Shown piece after piece: positions 20,301-28,910 of a DNA stretch of 28,910 bases. The notes beneath the pieces are model-generated. The model was not told the origin of the DNA. It was given only the letters and a program-made list of their open reading frames with translations, and did no database searches. Source of the stretch: Blakeslea trispora (taxonomy: Eukaryota > Mucoromycota > Mucoromycetes > Mucorales > Choanephoraceae); NCBI GenBank assembly GCA_025331445.1, contig JAIWNE010000220.1:1-28910 (forward strand), in the 5' to 3' direction. The position numbers were made by a program, and so were the translations under genes. How positions within the stretch are numbered: position 1 is the first letter of the stretch; each line of letters starts with the position of its first letter.

Positions 20301-21252
20301 AATTTTAGAGGCTGTCGATGTAATTCCTAAGAGTCCCTCTCATGAAGCCTTTCCAAACTTACCTACTTGCCTCGCTCTCCCATTAAAGGATATTTGTGCC
20401 ATTCCCGAGGCTTCATCCTTCGTCTTCAGTAGAACAATGCGTTCCTTTCGAGTGACTGACATCTTCATCACTGACTTGGCTACTAACCGCCTCCGATTCC
20501 GATCCAGTCCTGAATGTCAATTCCCTCGTTTGCTGTCTCGTTTCAAGAAAGCAGTCGCTCAGGCAGACCTCATCTTACCTCCTTTCATTGCAGTGCGCAT
20601 GCTTCATTCAATTTCAGTCACCACTCCCGAGTCCTTGGATTTCTCTCCATTTTCAGATCTTCTTTCTTACCAAGATATTCCTCTTTCATGCTTAAATAAA
20701 CGGGCTCTCAAGCAATTGTTCAAAGATGCGGTGGCATTACCAGTTCCCTCGTCACTACCCGCCATTCCGCCTTCGCGTTGGAAACTCTTCCTTTCTACCC
20801 CCATGGACGGTGCTACCCGTACCCTTTGGTATCGTCTAATTCACGACAAGATCTCAAGCAAGAACTCCCTCTACCGCCTTCTCCCTCACGCCATTGGTGA
20901 TGATCGTTGCCATTACTGTTCCAACACTGAGACTCCGTGTCATATGCTTTTCACATGCGGTATTAAAAGCCATGTCTGGTACCGTGCGTTTTCACGCTAC
21001 ATTGGCAGCCCGAACAGGGTCCTACTATCTGTGCTTTTTGAAGACTTCCGCCTTCTTTCTTTTCCTCTGTATACTATCAGCGACTACTCCATCAAACTCC
21101 ATATATACCAATTGATGGGTATATTTGTCTTCAGTATCTGGTCAGCCCACTGGCGTGAACACTTCTCTGCGATCCCTTTCCTCCCTGATCGTGTTTTCTG
21201 TACCATTCTAAAGAAAGTACACTCTCTGAATCAAATAACTAGCTTAGTTTAG
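17377..21252 (+). CDS. LINE ORF2, AP-like endonuclease and reverse transcriptase
   Basis: This is an intact 1291-residue polyprotein. The N-terminal endonuclease/exonuclease/phosphatase domain shows SVNC (N17), LQETN (E49), GGDFN (D162, N164), SCIDYF and WTDHALL (the DH pair). The reverse transcriptase follows with NWRPISLINTD, QAGFMHRRFIGDH, motif A MLDQNKAYDRI (D617), motif B GRGLRQGDTISPILF, motif C AYADDVLVF (YADD at 729-732) and YLGYPIW. The C-terminus has a zinc-binding segment CHYCSNTETPCHMLFTC (from C1178). The domain order and motif spelling are those of L1-like LINEs, which nick chromosomal DNA and prime reverse transcription on it. All catalytic residues are present, so it may be active. 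Confidence 0.96.
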   Translation: MSESVNSLIRLSIGSVNCRTVYKQSQLQTSDDFIRYLRSLNNSLLLLQETNIPSHSFADTESILNMKFQSHQAIWSYHCGIVNLNPSLDLSLLHTSNDGRFILAKLTLPSHEEFPTLYVLNLYAPAQNSSQERTNFFNSLIAFLLATEGISDMLPHLLIGGDFNFSFDFALEHHTHRSFFPHKLVEFVGSHFLDCLNDPSNTSRSFVPTFQGPDGTGSCIDYFLAGHRLHPLCNDGNTHYLNRRWTDHALLQITLSFGLSSLGKGLWRGNPLLVKQPDFVDKLNICIERYVETKLLPSSESPQIQWDRLKKAVRKMIQTYSRHRTAWRTRRLKQLQSQRNSYYRQYRSDPLLLDILVSPLQKEISNLQAEVSQTHRLRAGKRWLENHEHSAGYLQRTITARARKRNVGPLTHPVTGLPCTDTASKLDAVTSFYSHLYTAEPTSSEATNDILSHITKSLDPDEAKTVVLPFNLADIQLGASRSPRCSSPGKDGLPYEILQLLFKHPACKDLVVRVFNDAISLGVFPQSWTETCIILLPKKGDLSDLSNWRPISLINTDCKVFTRLLNSRVMQVSHRLINRCQAGFMHRRFIGDHGLTCRLVMYDATLSQSSSVGIMLDQNKAYDRIHPSYLLEVLCKFGFDDSFVRIIRNLFFGTNISILMNGFLSSPFAQGRGLRQGDTISPILFNFALEPFLLSVLHHDNIGGYTLASKPRSASLCLPPPPPIKLLAYADDVLVFINDTAELDHLQTCLTRYGQASNSLVNYHKSVVFPLSRIPVPNLPLRSSVQEKGLRWYDHRSPGFLRYLGYPIWLAPHQQTSYVEGTIRTIKASIAIHSGRQLSVYARALIANSLILSKLWHVLRLTPLPANVLNKINSLTYQFVSHGFFPKIRRSILHLPKSSGGLGLLDIRAQRLSLQLRWLSPFLPTASSVPMASFLYRMMCCLLQTLSNSPSAMIPILFCSSRSSALTDTDSPFAAILEAVDVIPKSPSHEAFPNLPTCLALPLKDICAIPEASSFVFSRTMRSFRVTDIFITDLATNRLRFRSSPECQFPRLLSRFKKAVAQADLILPPFIAVRMLHSISVTTPESLDFSPFSDLLSYQDIPLSCLNKRALKQLFKDAVALPVPSSLPAIPPSRWKLFLSTPMDGATRTLWYRLIHDKISSKNSLYRLLPHAIGDDRCHYCSNTETPCHMLFTCGIKSHVWYRAFSRYIGSPNRVLLSVLFEDFRLLSFPLYTISDYSIKLHIYQLMGIFVFSIWSAHWREHFSAIPFLPDRVFCTILKKVHSLNQITSLV

Positions 21253-21325
21253 AATAATTCCCTGCTTTTTAAGACCCAGTCACTGCATAGCACACTGGCT
21301 TCTTTTATTTTGATGAGATTAAATT

Positions 21326-21359
21326 AATAAATTTTTTCATTCATCCATAAAAAAAAAAA
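21326..21359 (+). terminator. LINE poly(A) signal and A tail
   Basis: AATAAA at 21326-21331 lies 18 nt upstream of an 11-A run (21349-21359), marking the 3' end of the LINE copy. Confidence 0.8.
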
Positions 21360-21384
21360 CTAATAGTAGTCAAAGTTTTTTCTT

Positions 21385-21590
21385 AGTTGACGAAAGCATG
21401 GTTGAAGCGAAGCGGATCACCATGTCCGGACTGTTGGATATCATTGCTGACGAAGACTTACACGTTACCAAACATGATGCCTTAGTGCAAATCAGACTTT
21501 CTTCTCAGTTGACGAAAGCATGGTTGAAGCGAAGCGGATCACCATGTCCGGACTGTTGGATATCATTGCTGACGAAGACTTACACGTTAC
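21385..21590. repeat. 84-bp direct duplication with 38-bp spacer
   Basis: AGTTGACGAAAGCATGGTTG begins at 21385 and again at 21507, and the two copies are identical through CACGTTAC at 21468 and 21590. The unit stays open in the frame reading VDESMVEAKRITMSGLLDII, so it may be duplicated exon sequence; in the second copy that frame ends at a TAG just after the unit. The product is not recognised. Confidence 0.95.
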
Positions 21591-22517
21591 ATAGGCAATG
21601 TCGCGTTATACTTGAAGGTTTACCGACCTGATGTATGCATGTCTTTGTCTTACAATTGAAATTGCCATTTACGTTTTATTGACTTATCTTTAGCCGACAC
21701 ACAACAGACTAAAAAGAATTTAGGATCTTGTACCTTGGTTTTCAATGTCGCTATTAATATGCTTTTACTTGAAATGAATGCCGACTTATTTTGCTGCAAC
21801 AACTTGCTGATGTGAATATTCCTGTACGGCTTGGGCAAGTCAAGCGCAACTGATTAAGTTTGATCTGCTTTTTTTTTAAGGGAACAAGTGTATCATCTTT
21901 GCTTTGTAATGTGTATCTTTAACAAATAGATGCCAATTACATTATAACGCTAGCATACTACCCCTATCAGTGCTAACATTAAATTGTTGACATCTAATCC
22001 TTTGCTAGTTCTCATTCTTTATTCTATCAGCATGTTCCTTCCGCTTTTTTCATCAATATCAAAAGAAGAGAGTCTGTTAGCTATTTGAAATGCGATGTCT
22101 ATGAGGACTGGTTTTATGATGACTGTTTGTTGACATGAATAAAGAAAAGCTTTCTAAAAAATCTCATTATTTCAAATCAGTGGAATATCTTTCTAACTAC
22201 AGACTATTTGTACAAAAAGAGTTGAATTGTTTTATAAGCGGATTACCTAAACTAAGAGTAGTTGGATGATTTACTCTGCTCATAGCAGTAGTTGTTGCTA
22301 CTGATGTCTGACAGGATTGGAAGCAGCAAAAGAGATGGAGTCGATGAATTTCAAAACCCACTCTGGACTTATTGTTTAATTCTTAGGATGAAAGGCATTA
22401 CATGACACCCAAAATGGAAATCTGCTTTGGTGCATTGATTTGTTTGAGGAGCTTTAGATTTACAAGGAAGATGAATGTATAATCAACTAATTCGCTCGAA
22501 TTGAATAAGCCTTAGAA

Positions 22518-22711
22518 CAGTGATACCCCCGATTTAAGCATTGTGCTTATATCGAAAATAGGGATATTTGGCTAGCAAGCTTTATTTTTCTCTAAAATCC
22601 TACGCTTATATTAAACTTTTGTAGCTTTTAGTATGTTTAAATTGGTATACCACTGTAAGCATGATGCATAAAGCTTACAAAATTTTATGCTCAAATCAGG
22701 GTATCACTGTA
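22518..22711. mobile_element. Tc1/mariner-type MITE (copy in duplication unit 2)
   Basis: This is identical to the element at 1078-1271, carried along with the large duplication. It has CAGTGATACCC ends in inverted orientation and no coding content. Confidence 0.55.
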
Positions 22712-23570
22712 ATATAACTTTTAGGACTAAAGAGCAAGTGGTTCAATAGTTCTAATAGATACTACTTATCTAATCAATCGCCTGTGTTATTTGGATTCTT
22801 TGAATCCTCGTTCATTAATTGAAGCCAAATAAGCCTTTCCTGGTATCTAAAAACTATGGATTATTCCTGAACAAAATCAGTTCTTGAGCAATAAATAACA
22901 ATATTGTATGTCCTTTATACACCTTACTACGATACAACGTAGTTAATTATATTCAAACAAGACAATCAGACTCTTCTGCTCTCATAATAAAATAGCTGAT
23001 TATGCATTAAATCTCTGAACTAAAAGTTACTTGTGTTCTTGTTAATAACGGCCATTAATTCAGTAAATTCGATCACCAGACAACTTTGGGCAGACGGTTA
23101 TAAAGTGTACCAGATAAACTATAATAGTAGAGTAGGAATACGGACCAAAACGTCGATAAAAAGATATGGAATATAGATAAAATATAAGATATAGTCAAAT
23201 GGATAGAAAATATAAAAAAAGAAAAATGACGAAATAAAGGACGCACTTGGAAAGTGGTTTTTCTATGTCTTGATGATTGTAACATATTACAGATCACAAC
23301 ACCAGAATGCATAAAATCCAAATGAGTTGTCAGAACAGAGCTTCTCAAAACTGTGTACTCTCTTGTGATTTCTTTAATAAGAGTAAGGTAATGGCTTTAT
23401 TTATGCTAATGATATTTGTAATAATGTGTGATAGGTACAATATAGTTACTTTTTTGTAGTTCTGCTGTATATAGGTTATTTTTGATTTAAAAGAAGATGA
23501 CAAAAGTACAAGTCAATGCAACCAAGTTACAGTACAAAAAAAAAGGAAGTCAGTATTTAAAAAAAATTTA

Positions 23571-24979
23571 TTATGTGCTACTTCTTTTACGTTTCACACT
23601 TCGTAGCTTCGGTGTGAAAATGGCACTGAACCCATCTCTGTTTTTCTGGATAGGTCCAAAACGAATGGTATTGGCCTTGACCTGTCTCCCAAGTCCCACG
23701 AGATATGTCTATGTCAAAGATTATTACAGCTGTCACAAATAAATAAAAGCAAGAAGAGGTACTAACCTTCCACTGACATAGTCTGACCATGCTTTCAACA
23801 AACACTCCATCGAAAAGCATTCGGTCGGTGGGGACCTCTACATTACCCAAAGGGTAAGCAACAAATACGTTGCCGGCGCCTTCTTCTACTGCCGACAATG
23901 TTCCCCTGCATCCTAAAGAATAAATGTTGTAAGCACCAAGAAACTGATAAAGTAAATTACTAGTACGTACCACCCCACGTCACAGCAATTATTCTTTCAT
24001 TGACGTTGATTGTCTTGAGGTCCTCGAGCAACGAAACATTGAGACGGCAGCACTTGCCTTGCTGCTCTGACAGCTTACGTCTATCCATGTCTTTCTTGAA
24101 CTCACACAAAGCAATTTCGGTACCGTTAGCAGAGATGAACTTCATATCAATTTTGCGGCCACTGACATTGCTTGCAACTGACATATTGGAAGAGCAATAG
24201 GAAGAAGAACTACCACCAGAAAACTGCGACTCATTATAGCTTCGGTTGGCCTTGGTACACTCGGCAGTGGTCTCACCACTAAGAATATGTTAGTGTCTCC
24301 TAAATGAAAGTAATGAAGAAAATGTAGATAAAAGGCTTACATCTTGATTTTGATGTCACTGTCATTGAAGAAAATACTGAGCAAGCTGCTCACTCTGCTC
24401 ACAACTTCTGCTTCAGATGGCTCAACATCATTCTCCCAGTTCTCAACGTTGTGCAGCCTATGCCATTTGAATTAGAGTTAGTTGACTTCTGCTTTGTCTC
24501 TCCAGTCAGCAATTTACTTACAAGTAGCTGGCAGCCTCCAACATCTGATACTTGAGGCTCTTTCTTTGGCCTTTGTCCAGCAGACTGAGCTGCTCCTTCA
24601 ATACAAACTTTAACGCATTGTCCAAGCCTTTCTTTGCTTCCTATTTGTATGGTTTAGCAAGATATTGTATTTTAGTCACTGGTTCGACTATGCTTACTTT
24701 GACAACTGCACCAAAGACGTCTTCAACTATCTTCTTCATTTCTTCTTCTACTTCCATCTCCTTCTGCTTCTCCTCCCATAGACTCCATAGTTGTTCGTTC
24801 TTTATGTACTTCTTGTACAAAGCTATATGCTCATCATCAAAAAAGCTAATAGTATGGCTCAAAGCCAACCTATTGATTTGTTAATATCTTTTCTCAGAAG
24901 GATTGTTATTGACCTACTTGAGGACAATCTTCTCACTATGGTTAAGACTATCAAATTGGTTGAGGAGGTCGACAGACAT
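23571..24979 (-). CDS. Seven-exon gene, 353-aa protein with PD-(D/E)XK-like signature, copy 2
   Basis: The exon structure is the same as copy 1, shifted by 21440 bp: 24979-24918, 24869-24698, 24640-24522, 24457-24341, 24278-23971, 23912-23767 and 23708-23571. All splice sites are preserved and the frame is intact. Four exon substitutions separate it from copy 1: two missense (Ser to Asn in YIKSEQ, Thr to Ile in KFTSANG, just after the putative catalytic Asp) and two silent. The putative active-site residues D201, E216 and K218 are unchanged. The function is unknown, and the nuclease fold is inferred from motif spacing. Two intact copies suggest that both could be functional or that the duplication is very recent. 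Confidence 0.85.
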
Positions 24980-25430
24980 CTTGTCGAGTTGTGTGGTTGG
25001 GTTTGTTGATCAAAGGTCACGAAGTTCTTCAAACAAAGACTAGGTCTGTTCTTTCATAGCATCAACATCCTTGTTTTCTTCCTATGGTATTGCGTATCAG
25101 ATTTTATCAAAATTACAAATAAACATAACATACTTGCCAATGCGAACTACATGACAACGATTGCTGCGTGTTGTTCTTTGGTGATTTTCTATATAGCGTG
25201 TTGTGTCATTTACGTGCGCATTCAACTTTTATCATTTTTTCTTGCCTTACTTAATTTAAAAGCAAACTCTACAGTAGGCAAATTGTGGTGATTTTAGTGT
25301 CGAAGTAAATTCTAACTAGAATTTGCTGAGACATACGAACACACATATAAGAAATATGATTGGCTTTTATCTTCTTTTATCTAAATGTCAGCGAAAGAGT
25401 AATAGAATTGATCTATCTAATAATATATAT

Positions 25431-25640
25431 AGATATATGTCGAAAGTTTCACCCTGAAATTTATCTGTGATTGACAACTATTCTGCAGGAAAAGGACTTG
25501 AATGAAACATGATGTCATGATTAGAAAGCTCTTTTTTCTTCCCAAGCATACTATGACATCCTGATTCATTCAAGTCCATTTCTTGTAGAATGGTTGTCAA
25601 TTGCGGTTAAAATTCGGGGTGAAACTCTCGACATATATCT
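25431..25640. mobile_element. Foldback/MITE element with ~88-bp imperfect inverted arms
   Basis: AGATATATGTCGAAAGTTTC at 25431 is mirrored by GACATATATCT ending at 25640. The inverted similarity runs inward about 88 bp on each side at roughly 80 percent by eye, leaving a loop of about 34 bp (25519-25552). It is non-coding. It lies 65 bp upstream of the DIRS-like gag start and might instead be an element-associated inverted repeat. Confidence 0.7.
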
Positions 25641-25705
25641 CTACACCTCTATCTTCTTTTCGCTCGGTCAGCACCGCAGATATATATTCAAATAACATAA
25701 ACTCA

Positions 25706-26463
25706 ATGTTTTCAGAAGAGAAAATAGCTCTTCTTCAACAAAGACTAGTTCAATTGAAACAATTCATTCAAAATCAACCAAATGCTCAAGCTGCAACGGA
25801 GCTATTTCCATCATCCAGCGTCGACATGGATACTCAACAATCACAGGACCACCCTCTTCATTCATTTGAAGTTCGCCCTTCCTTCAATTGGACACCATCT
25901 CCCTTTTTATCTGAAGTTTTAGGTCTTGACTCCCCTTTATTTACATCAGCTTCCTTGACGGATGACGAGAAATCATCCATTGTGCAGAGATATCCTCCCA
26001 TTGACAAAGTACAATATCAGCCACCCTCTACTTTGTCTATAGCTGCAAAGAATATGAGCATGTACCATTCCAAACAAGACATGGCTTTGAAAAGGTTACA
26101 ATACCTAGTTTCTGGAGTTTTCCGTCCCTTGGATGTACTCGGATTGGAAATCTCCAAGGCCTCTGATGATACCCATGTACAGCGATACCTGTACATGCTC
26201 GCGGATTGCATAGCTTTAATCCTAAATGTTTCTGCTCAGGTAAATGATATGCGTAATACCTTAACCTTTTAATCAATCAACCCTTCTTTTCAATCGGCTA
26301 CTTCATCCTCTCAACACTATACAATGACGCCTACACAGTTTCAATCTGCCTTGACTGAACAAACAACTATGGCCCAGACTATTCATAACTGCGAAATATT
26401 GATAGAAAGAAAGAAGAGATCAAAGGATAAATACTTTGAAACGGGTTATACGATTTATTTATA
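25706..26463 (+). pseudogene. Truncated DIRS-like retrotransposon gag-like ORF
   Basis: From ATG 25706 the frame reads MFSEEKIALLQQRLVQLKQF and continues with LFTSASLTDDEKSSIVQRYPP, then ALKRLQYLVSGVFRPLDVLG and LADCIALILNVSAQVNDMRN. I recognise this order from the first ORF of DIRS-like retroelements in Mucorales; this is recall, not a search. A TAA at 26270-26272 interrupts it, but the same frame continues with related-looking residues (TQFQSALTEQTTMAQTIHN) to 26463. The reverse transcriptase, RNase H and tyrosine recombinase are missing, so this is a 5' fragment. An open extension upstream of 25706 runs into the foldback element and is unlikely to be real. Confidence 0.65.
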
Positions 26464-27000
26464 AAAAAAAATGAGAGAGAGTTGTATCTATTCGGATTTT
26501 TACAAGAGTATTTATATGAGTAGATTGAATAATGGTTTATCCTTGATTTCAATCTGAGAAAGACCTTATAATTGCTTCTTTAAGATTCACTTGCTGTATA
26601 AGTAAAATGACAGTTATTGTTGTTATGTCAAATTCTTCAATTGGAAACATTCAGGGTTCACTAGCTGATTGTCAATTTCTGTCATACTGTGAATTACGGA
26701 GTTGAGGTGTATGATCTATATCTTGGATATTTGTAAATAATTTGTATATCATTACTGTATATTGTTGTGATGGATTTTATATGCTGTGTTGTATGTTGTC
26801 GTGTATTATAAAGTGTATGTGGTATGTATCTTATGTTATAGTAATTCATGCTGACAGTAGTAATTGTAATTATGAAAATTTTTACTTATTCAATTTCAGA
26901 TTATGATTTCTGTTCTTGGAAACATGTCAGGATCATGTTTCCTTATTAGTGATTGAGCTGGTATAGATGTGTATGTATTTTATATGTAAAGATAAAGATG
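26464..27000. other. AT-rich region without recognisable genes
   Basis: No coding frame or clear repeat is visible. It forms the outside flank of the Tc1/mariner-like terminus at 27001. Confidence 0.6.
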
Positions 27001-27053
27001 TACAGTCGTTCCAACGCCAAAGGGCGGTTTTTCAAATAAAAGGGCGGATAAAA
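27001..27053. repeat. Putative terminal inverted repeat of a Tc1/mariner-like element carrying the Fanzor
   Basis: The sequence begins TACAGTCGTTCCAACGCCAA and continues with two AAGGGCGG-type boxes. TA followed by CAGT is the usual tip of Tc1/mariner transposons inserted at TA. The partner repeat would lie beyond the right window edge, so this is inferred from one end only. Confidence 0.5.
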
Positions 27054-27145
27054 TAATTTTTGGCAAAGCTGTCATGTCTGGGGGGGGGGAGAGAAGATTT
27101 AGCAATTTAAAGCAATTAGAGTTTATGTAACACTTACAACCTTGC
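27001..27145 (-). ncRNA. Candidate Fanzor guide-RNA (fRNA) scaffold region
   Basis: In Fanzor and TnpB loci the guide RNA scaffold overlaps or follows the 3' end of the nuclease ORF and ends at the transposon terminus, with the guide read from the flank. The 145 bp between the main stop codon and the element tip are in the right place and include short repeated GCCCTTT-type boxes on the minus strand and a C10 tract. The call rests on position only. Confidence 0.3.
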
Positions 27146-28872
27146 TCATCTCGCTTCGCTTGCAGCCAATACACCGCTTCTTGTACAGAAGGATGCTGTT
27201 TTGTAATTAAATTCAGTGTTGGAGGGACTGATGGTTTGAGAGAAAGCAGGGAGGGTTTGCTGAAAGAGCATACTTGTAATCCCGGAAATGGCAATAGCAA
27301 GAACAGACAGTTTGTCACGGCCACTTACCCCACGACCATTCTTGACAGATGGGCATTCAGGATTCAAACAATGGAATGCGCCATTCATGTTTCTATATAC
27401 TGTTTTGCCTTTCACTTGTATGAGCTGCTTTGGATGTTGAAGTTTATGAAAGCAATAGACACATGTCTGGGAAGTATAGTTTTCATTGGTAATACTGACT
27501 GTTGTATAGCGGGCATGGTTGTCCTGTTTCCAAGTACCACCATAGCGCAAGTGCCGCTTGATTCTGGAGCCAACACCCATACCTCTATCACCAATCATCA
27601 TAACCAACTGCTTCTGAGATGACTGAGGTTCTACTTTCTTCTTGCCTTTTCGATCTTTGACTGCTTCTACTTTAGGGTTCAACCAAAGACGTTCTCGAGC
27701 ACAAACACGATCTTTTGACTTCTTCATAAACATTTCTCTTTTCATATCACCCTTCTTCATCTTGGTGTTCTGGTAGAAGCTTCTCACTACATTCTTATTA
27801 TCTTGTAAACATCTGTACGCATTCCAAACATCTTCTTCATTCTTGATAGTACTGAAATTTTGACGTGACAATGCTGCTTCTGCTTCAGCGACTTGCAGAC
27901 TGTTTTTCTTCATCAACGCCAACTGGTGTCTGTAATGAAAGTTTCTACTTGCAAAATCAACATCTTCAGCCGAGACTGTCTTTGCTTCAGGCAATGGTTG
28001 GAATTCAGGTTCAGTTTGCTCAGTCAAAGCAGCGAAACGGTTGTGGAGCTTCAAGTGGTAGACATATCGTTCAAGTGAAACAGGCACTGATTCTGACATT
28101 TTTACAATGCCATTGTCCGTGCCAGAGAAAACGAAATCTTGAGAAAGTTGTTGAGGATCTGGATTGAGTTTTGCATCTTCAGACTTGAATATAGCACCTC
28201 GTTCATTGACATTAGCCTTTTGGATATGTTTCAAGGTCTTTTCAGCCTTCTGCTTTCCCTTGTCTTTTTTAGGCATGGCAAGAGCTCTACGTCGAATATA
28301 TAGACTAAATCTTCGATCAGACAACTCGCGCTTGCATTCTTCAACAGCCAAATAACCCTTGTATCTTTTTTCTTTTAACAAATTGATGAGCTGAGATATC
28401 TCCTTTCGAATGTCATCTAAAGCTTTCTTTTGTAGCTCGGTAGGTATAGCCACTGGCAGTTCCTGCTTACCAGATTGAGTACCTTTGAGTTTGTTGATTG
28501 CGTTGCGAATGATATTAAAGATGTCTGGCAAGCAGCCACAAAGACCGCTTCAGCTTCTTCGGAAGGAGTGGATGGCCTAGATGGTTCAGTTGGTAGAGCT
28601 TGAGTGGCAGAAGGCTCGGAGAAGGGGTTTTTCCAATATCGCTTAGCTACTTTGATTTGAATACCAAAGTTACCATCATTGTATGCTTTATAAGCTTGCT
28701 TCAGGTTCTTGGACAAATCATTCACTTCTTTCTGCAAAGTAGCAATTTCATTCTTGAGGATATTCTTGTCTTTTTCGGACTGCAACAGGATTTGCTGCCA
28801 TGTTGATTCTGGAAGATTGCTGGTGGAAGGCTGCTTTTTTAAAGAAGCTGTTGTTTCCTTGGGCTTGTTCAT
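27146..28872 (-). pseudogene. Fanzor (eukaryotic TnpB-family RNA-guided nuclease), frameshifted, 5' end possibly beyond window
   Basis: The N-terminal part (from ATG 28872; the frame remains open to the window edge) has a coiled-coil stretch (NILKNEIATLQKEVNDL). The frame then changes near 28520, about one base missing between CQTSL and NIIRN, and a 461-codon frame runs to the TGA at 27146. It shows RuvC-I FVFSGTDNGIVKM (Asp at 28115-28117), VMMIGDRGMGVGSRIKRHLR in the RuvC-II region, a Glu in SITNENYTSQTC (27482-27484) at the place where Fanzors are reported to have a relocated catalytic Glu, a zinc finger (CVYC and CLNPEC), and RuvC-III GRDKLSVLAIA (Asp at 27314-27316). The family cleaves DNA guided by an RNA made from the element's 3' end. 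A C-terminal alternative frame (ITKQHPSVQEAVYWLQAKRD) with a possible 60-bp intron (27078-27137) suggests a second frameshift near 27210. The family assignment is strong; activity is doubtful. Confidence 0.85.
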
Positions 28873-28910
28873 CTTTGTACCTAACAACCTTACATGCTGT
28901 AAGCCGGGCA

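Larger units (their letters stand above)
15962..21359 (+). mobile_element. Full-length L1-type non-LTR retrotransposon (LINE)
   Basis: Two intact ORFs (15962-17377 and 17377-21252) are followed by a short 3' UTR, an AATAAA signal and an A-run ending at 21359. The element therefore appears potentially autonomous. Its 5' end is not resolved; the interval 15700-15961 with the G-rich hairpins may be its 5' UTR. No target duplication could be matched between the sequence after the A-run (CTAATAGTAGTCAAAG) and the upstream flank. Confidence 0.9.
21713..25283. repeat. 3.57-kb direct segmental duplication, copy 2
   Basis: This is the partner of 273-3842. Its left junction follows unrelated sequence (GACACACAACAGACTAA), where copy 1 instead has a foldback element. 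Its right junction leads into GTGGTGATTTTAG, unlike copy 1. The first roughly 2.4 kb show no differences that I could find by eye; the handful of changes are in exons of the gene and in the last 60 bp. Confidence 0.95.

Noticed and set aside
21385..21590. Two-unit repeat as a CRISPR-like array
   Set aside because: There are only two long 84-bp units in a eukaryotic context, with no array and no cas genes.

Overview
The window looks like a transposon-rich stretch of a fungal nuclear chromosome, most likely from Mucoromycota (Mucorales-like). The support is AT-rich DNA, short GT-AG introns of 48-64 bp, an L1-type LINE, a Helitron, a DIRS-like gag fragment and a Fanzor gene, a combination I associate with Mucorales genomes. 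The species is not identifiable from the sequence alone.

Layout. A 274-bp foldback element opens the window (1-274). It abuts a 3.57-kb segment (273-3842) that is repeated almost perfectly at 21713-25283 in the same orientation. Each copy holds an intact seven-exon minus-strand gene for a 353-residue protein with a D-x14-E-x-K signature, which suggests a PD-(D/E)XK nuclease fold. Between the copies lie about 17.9 kb of mobile DNA: a (GAAA)n tract (4064-4183); a dispersed repeat (5545-5838); a decayed Helitron on the minus strand (5990-10654); a cut-and-paste transposon (10738-14650) whose intact 1063-aa protein joins a MULE-like DDE transposase to a C-terminal USP-like cysteine peptidase; a solo LTR (14303-14627) inserted inside that transposon's right terminal inverted repeat; a second copy of the dispersed repeat (14887-15185); and a full-length L1-type LINE with two intact ORFs, a poly(A) signal and an A tail (15962-21359). 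An 84-bp duplication (21385-21590) separates the LINE from the second segmental copy.

After the second copy come a roughly 210-bp foldback element (25431-25640), a truncated DIRS-like gag ORF broken by a stop (25706-26463), an AT-rich gap, and a minus-strand Fanzor (eukaryotic TnpB relative, RNA-guided nuclease family). The Fanzor sits next to a Tc1/mariner-like terminus that starts TACAGT at 27001, and its gene runs towards the right window edge. It keeps the RuvC acidic residues and the zinc finger but carries at least one frameshift.

How it fits together. These are mostly independent selfish elements nested in one another. Their states suggest relative ages: the Helitron is old (one early stop, five further in-frame stops and two frame disruptions), while the LINE and the USP-fused transposase ORF are intact and young. 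The large duplication is the youngest or is homogenised, with only about seven differences seen by eye. The items most worth a second look are the Fanzor locus, the transposase-peptidase fusion, and the duplicated nuclease-like gene.
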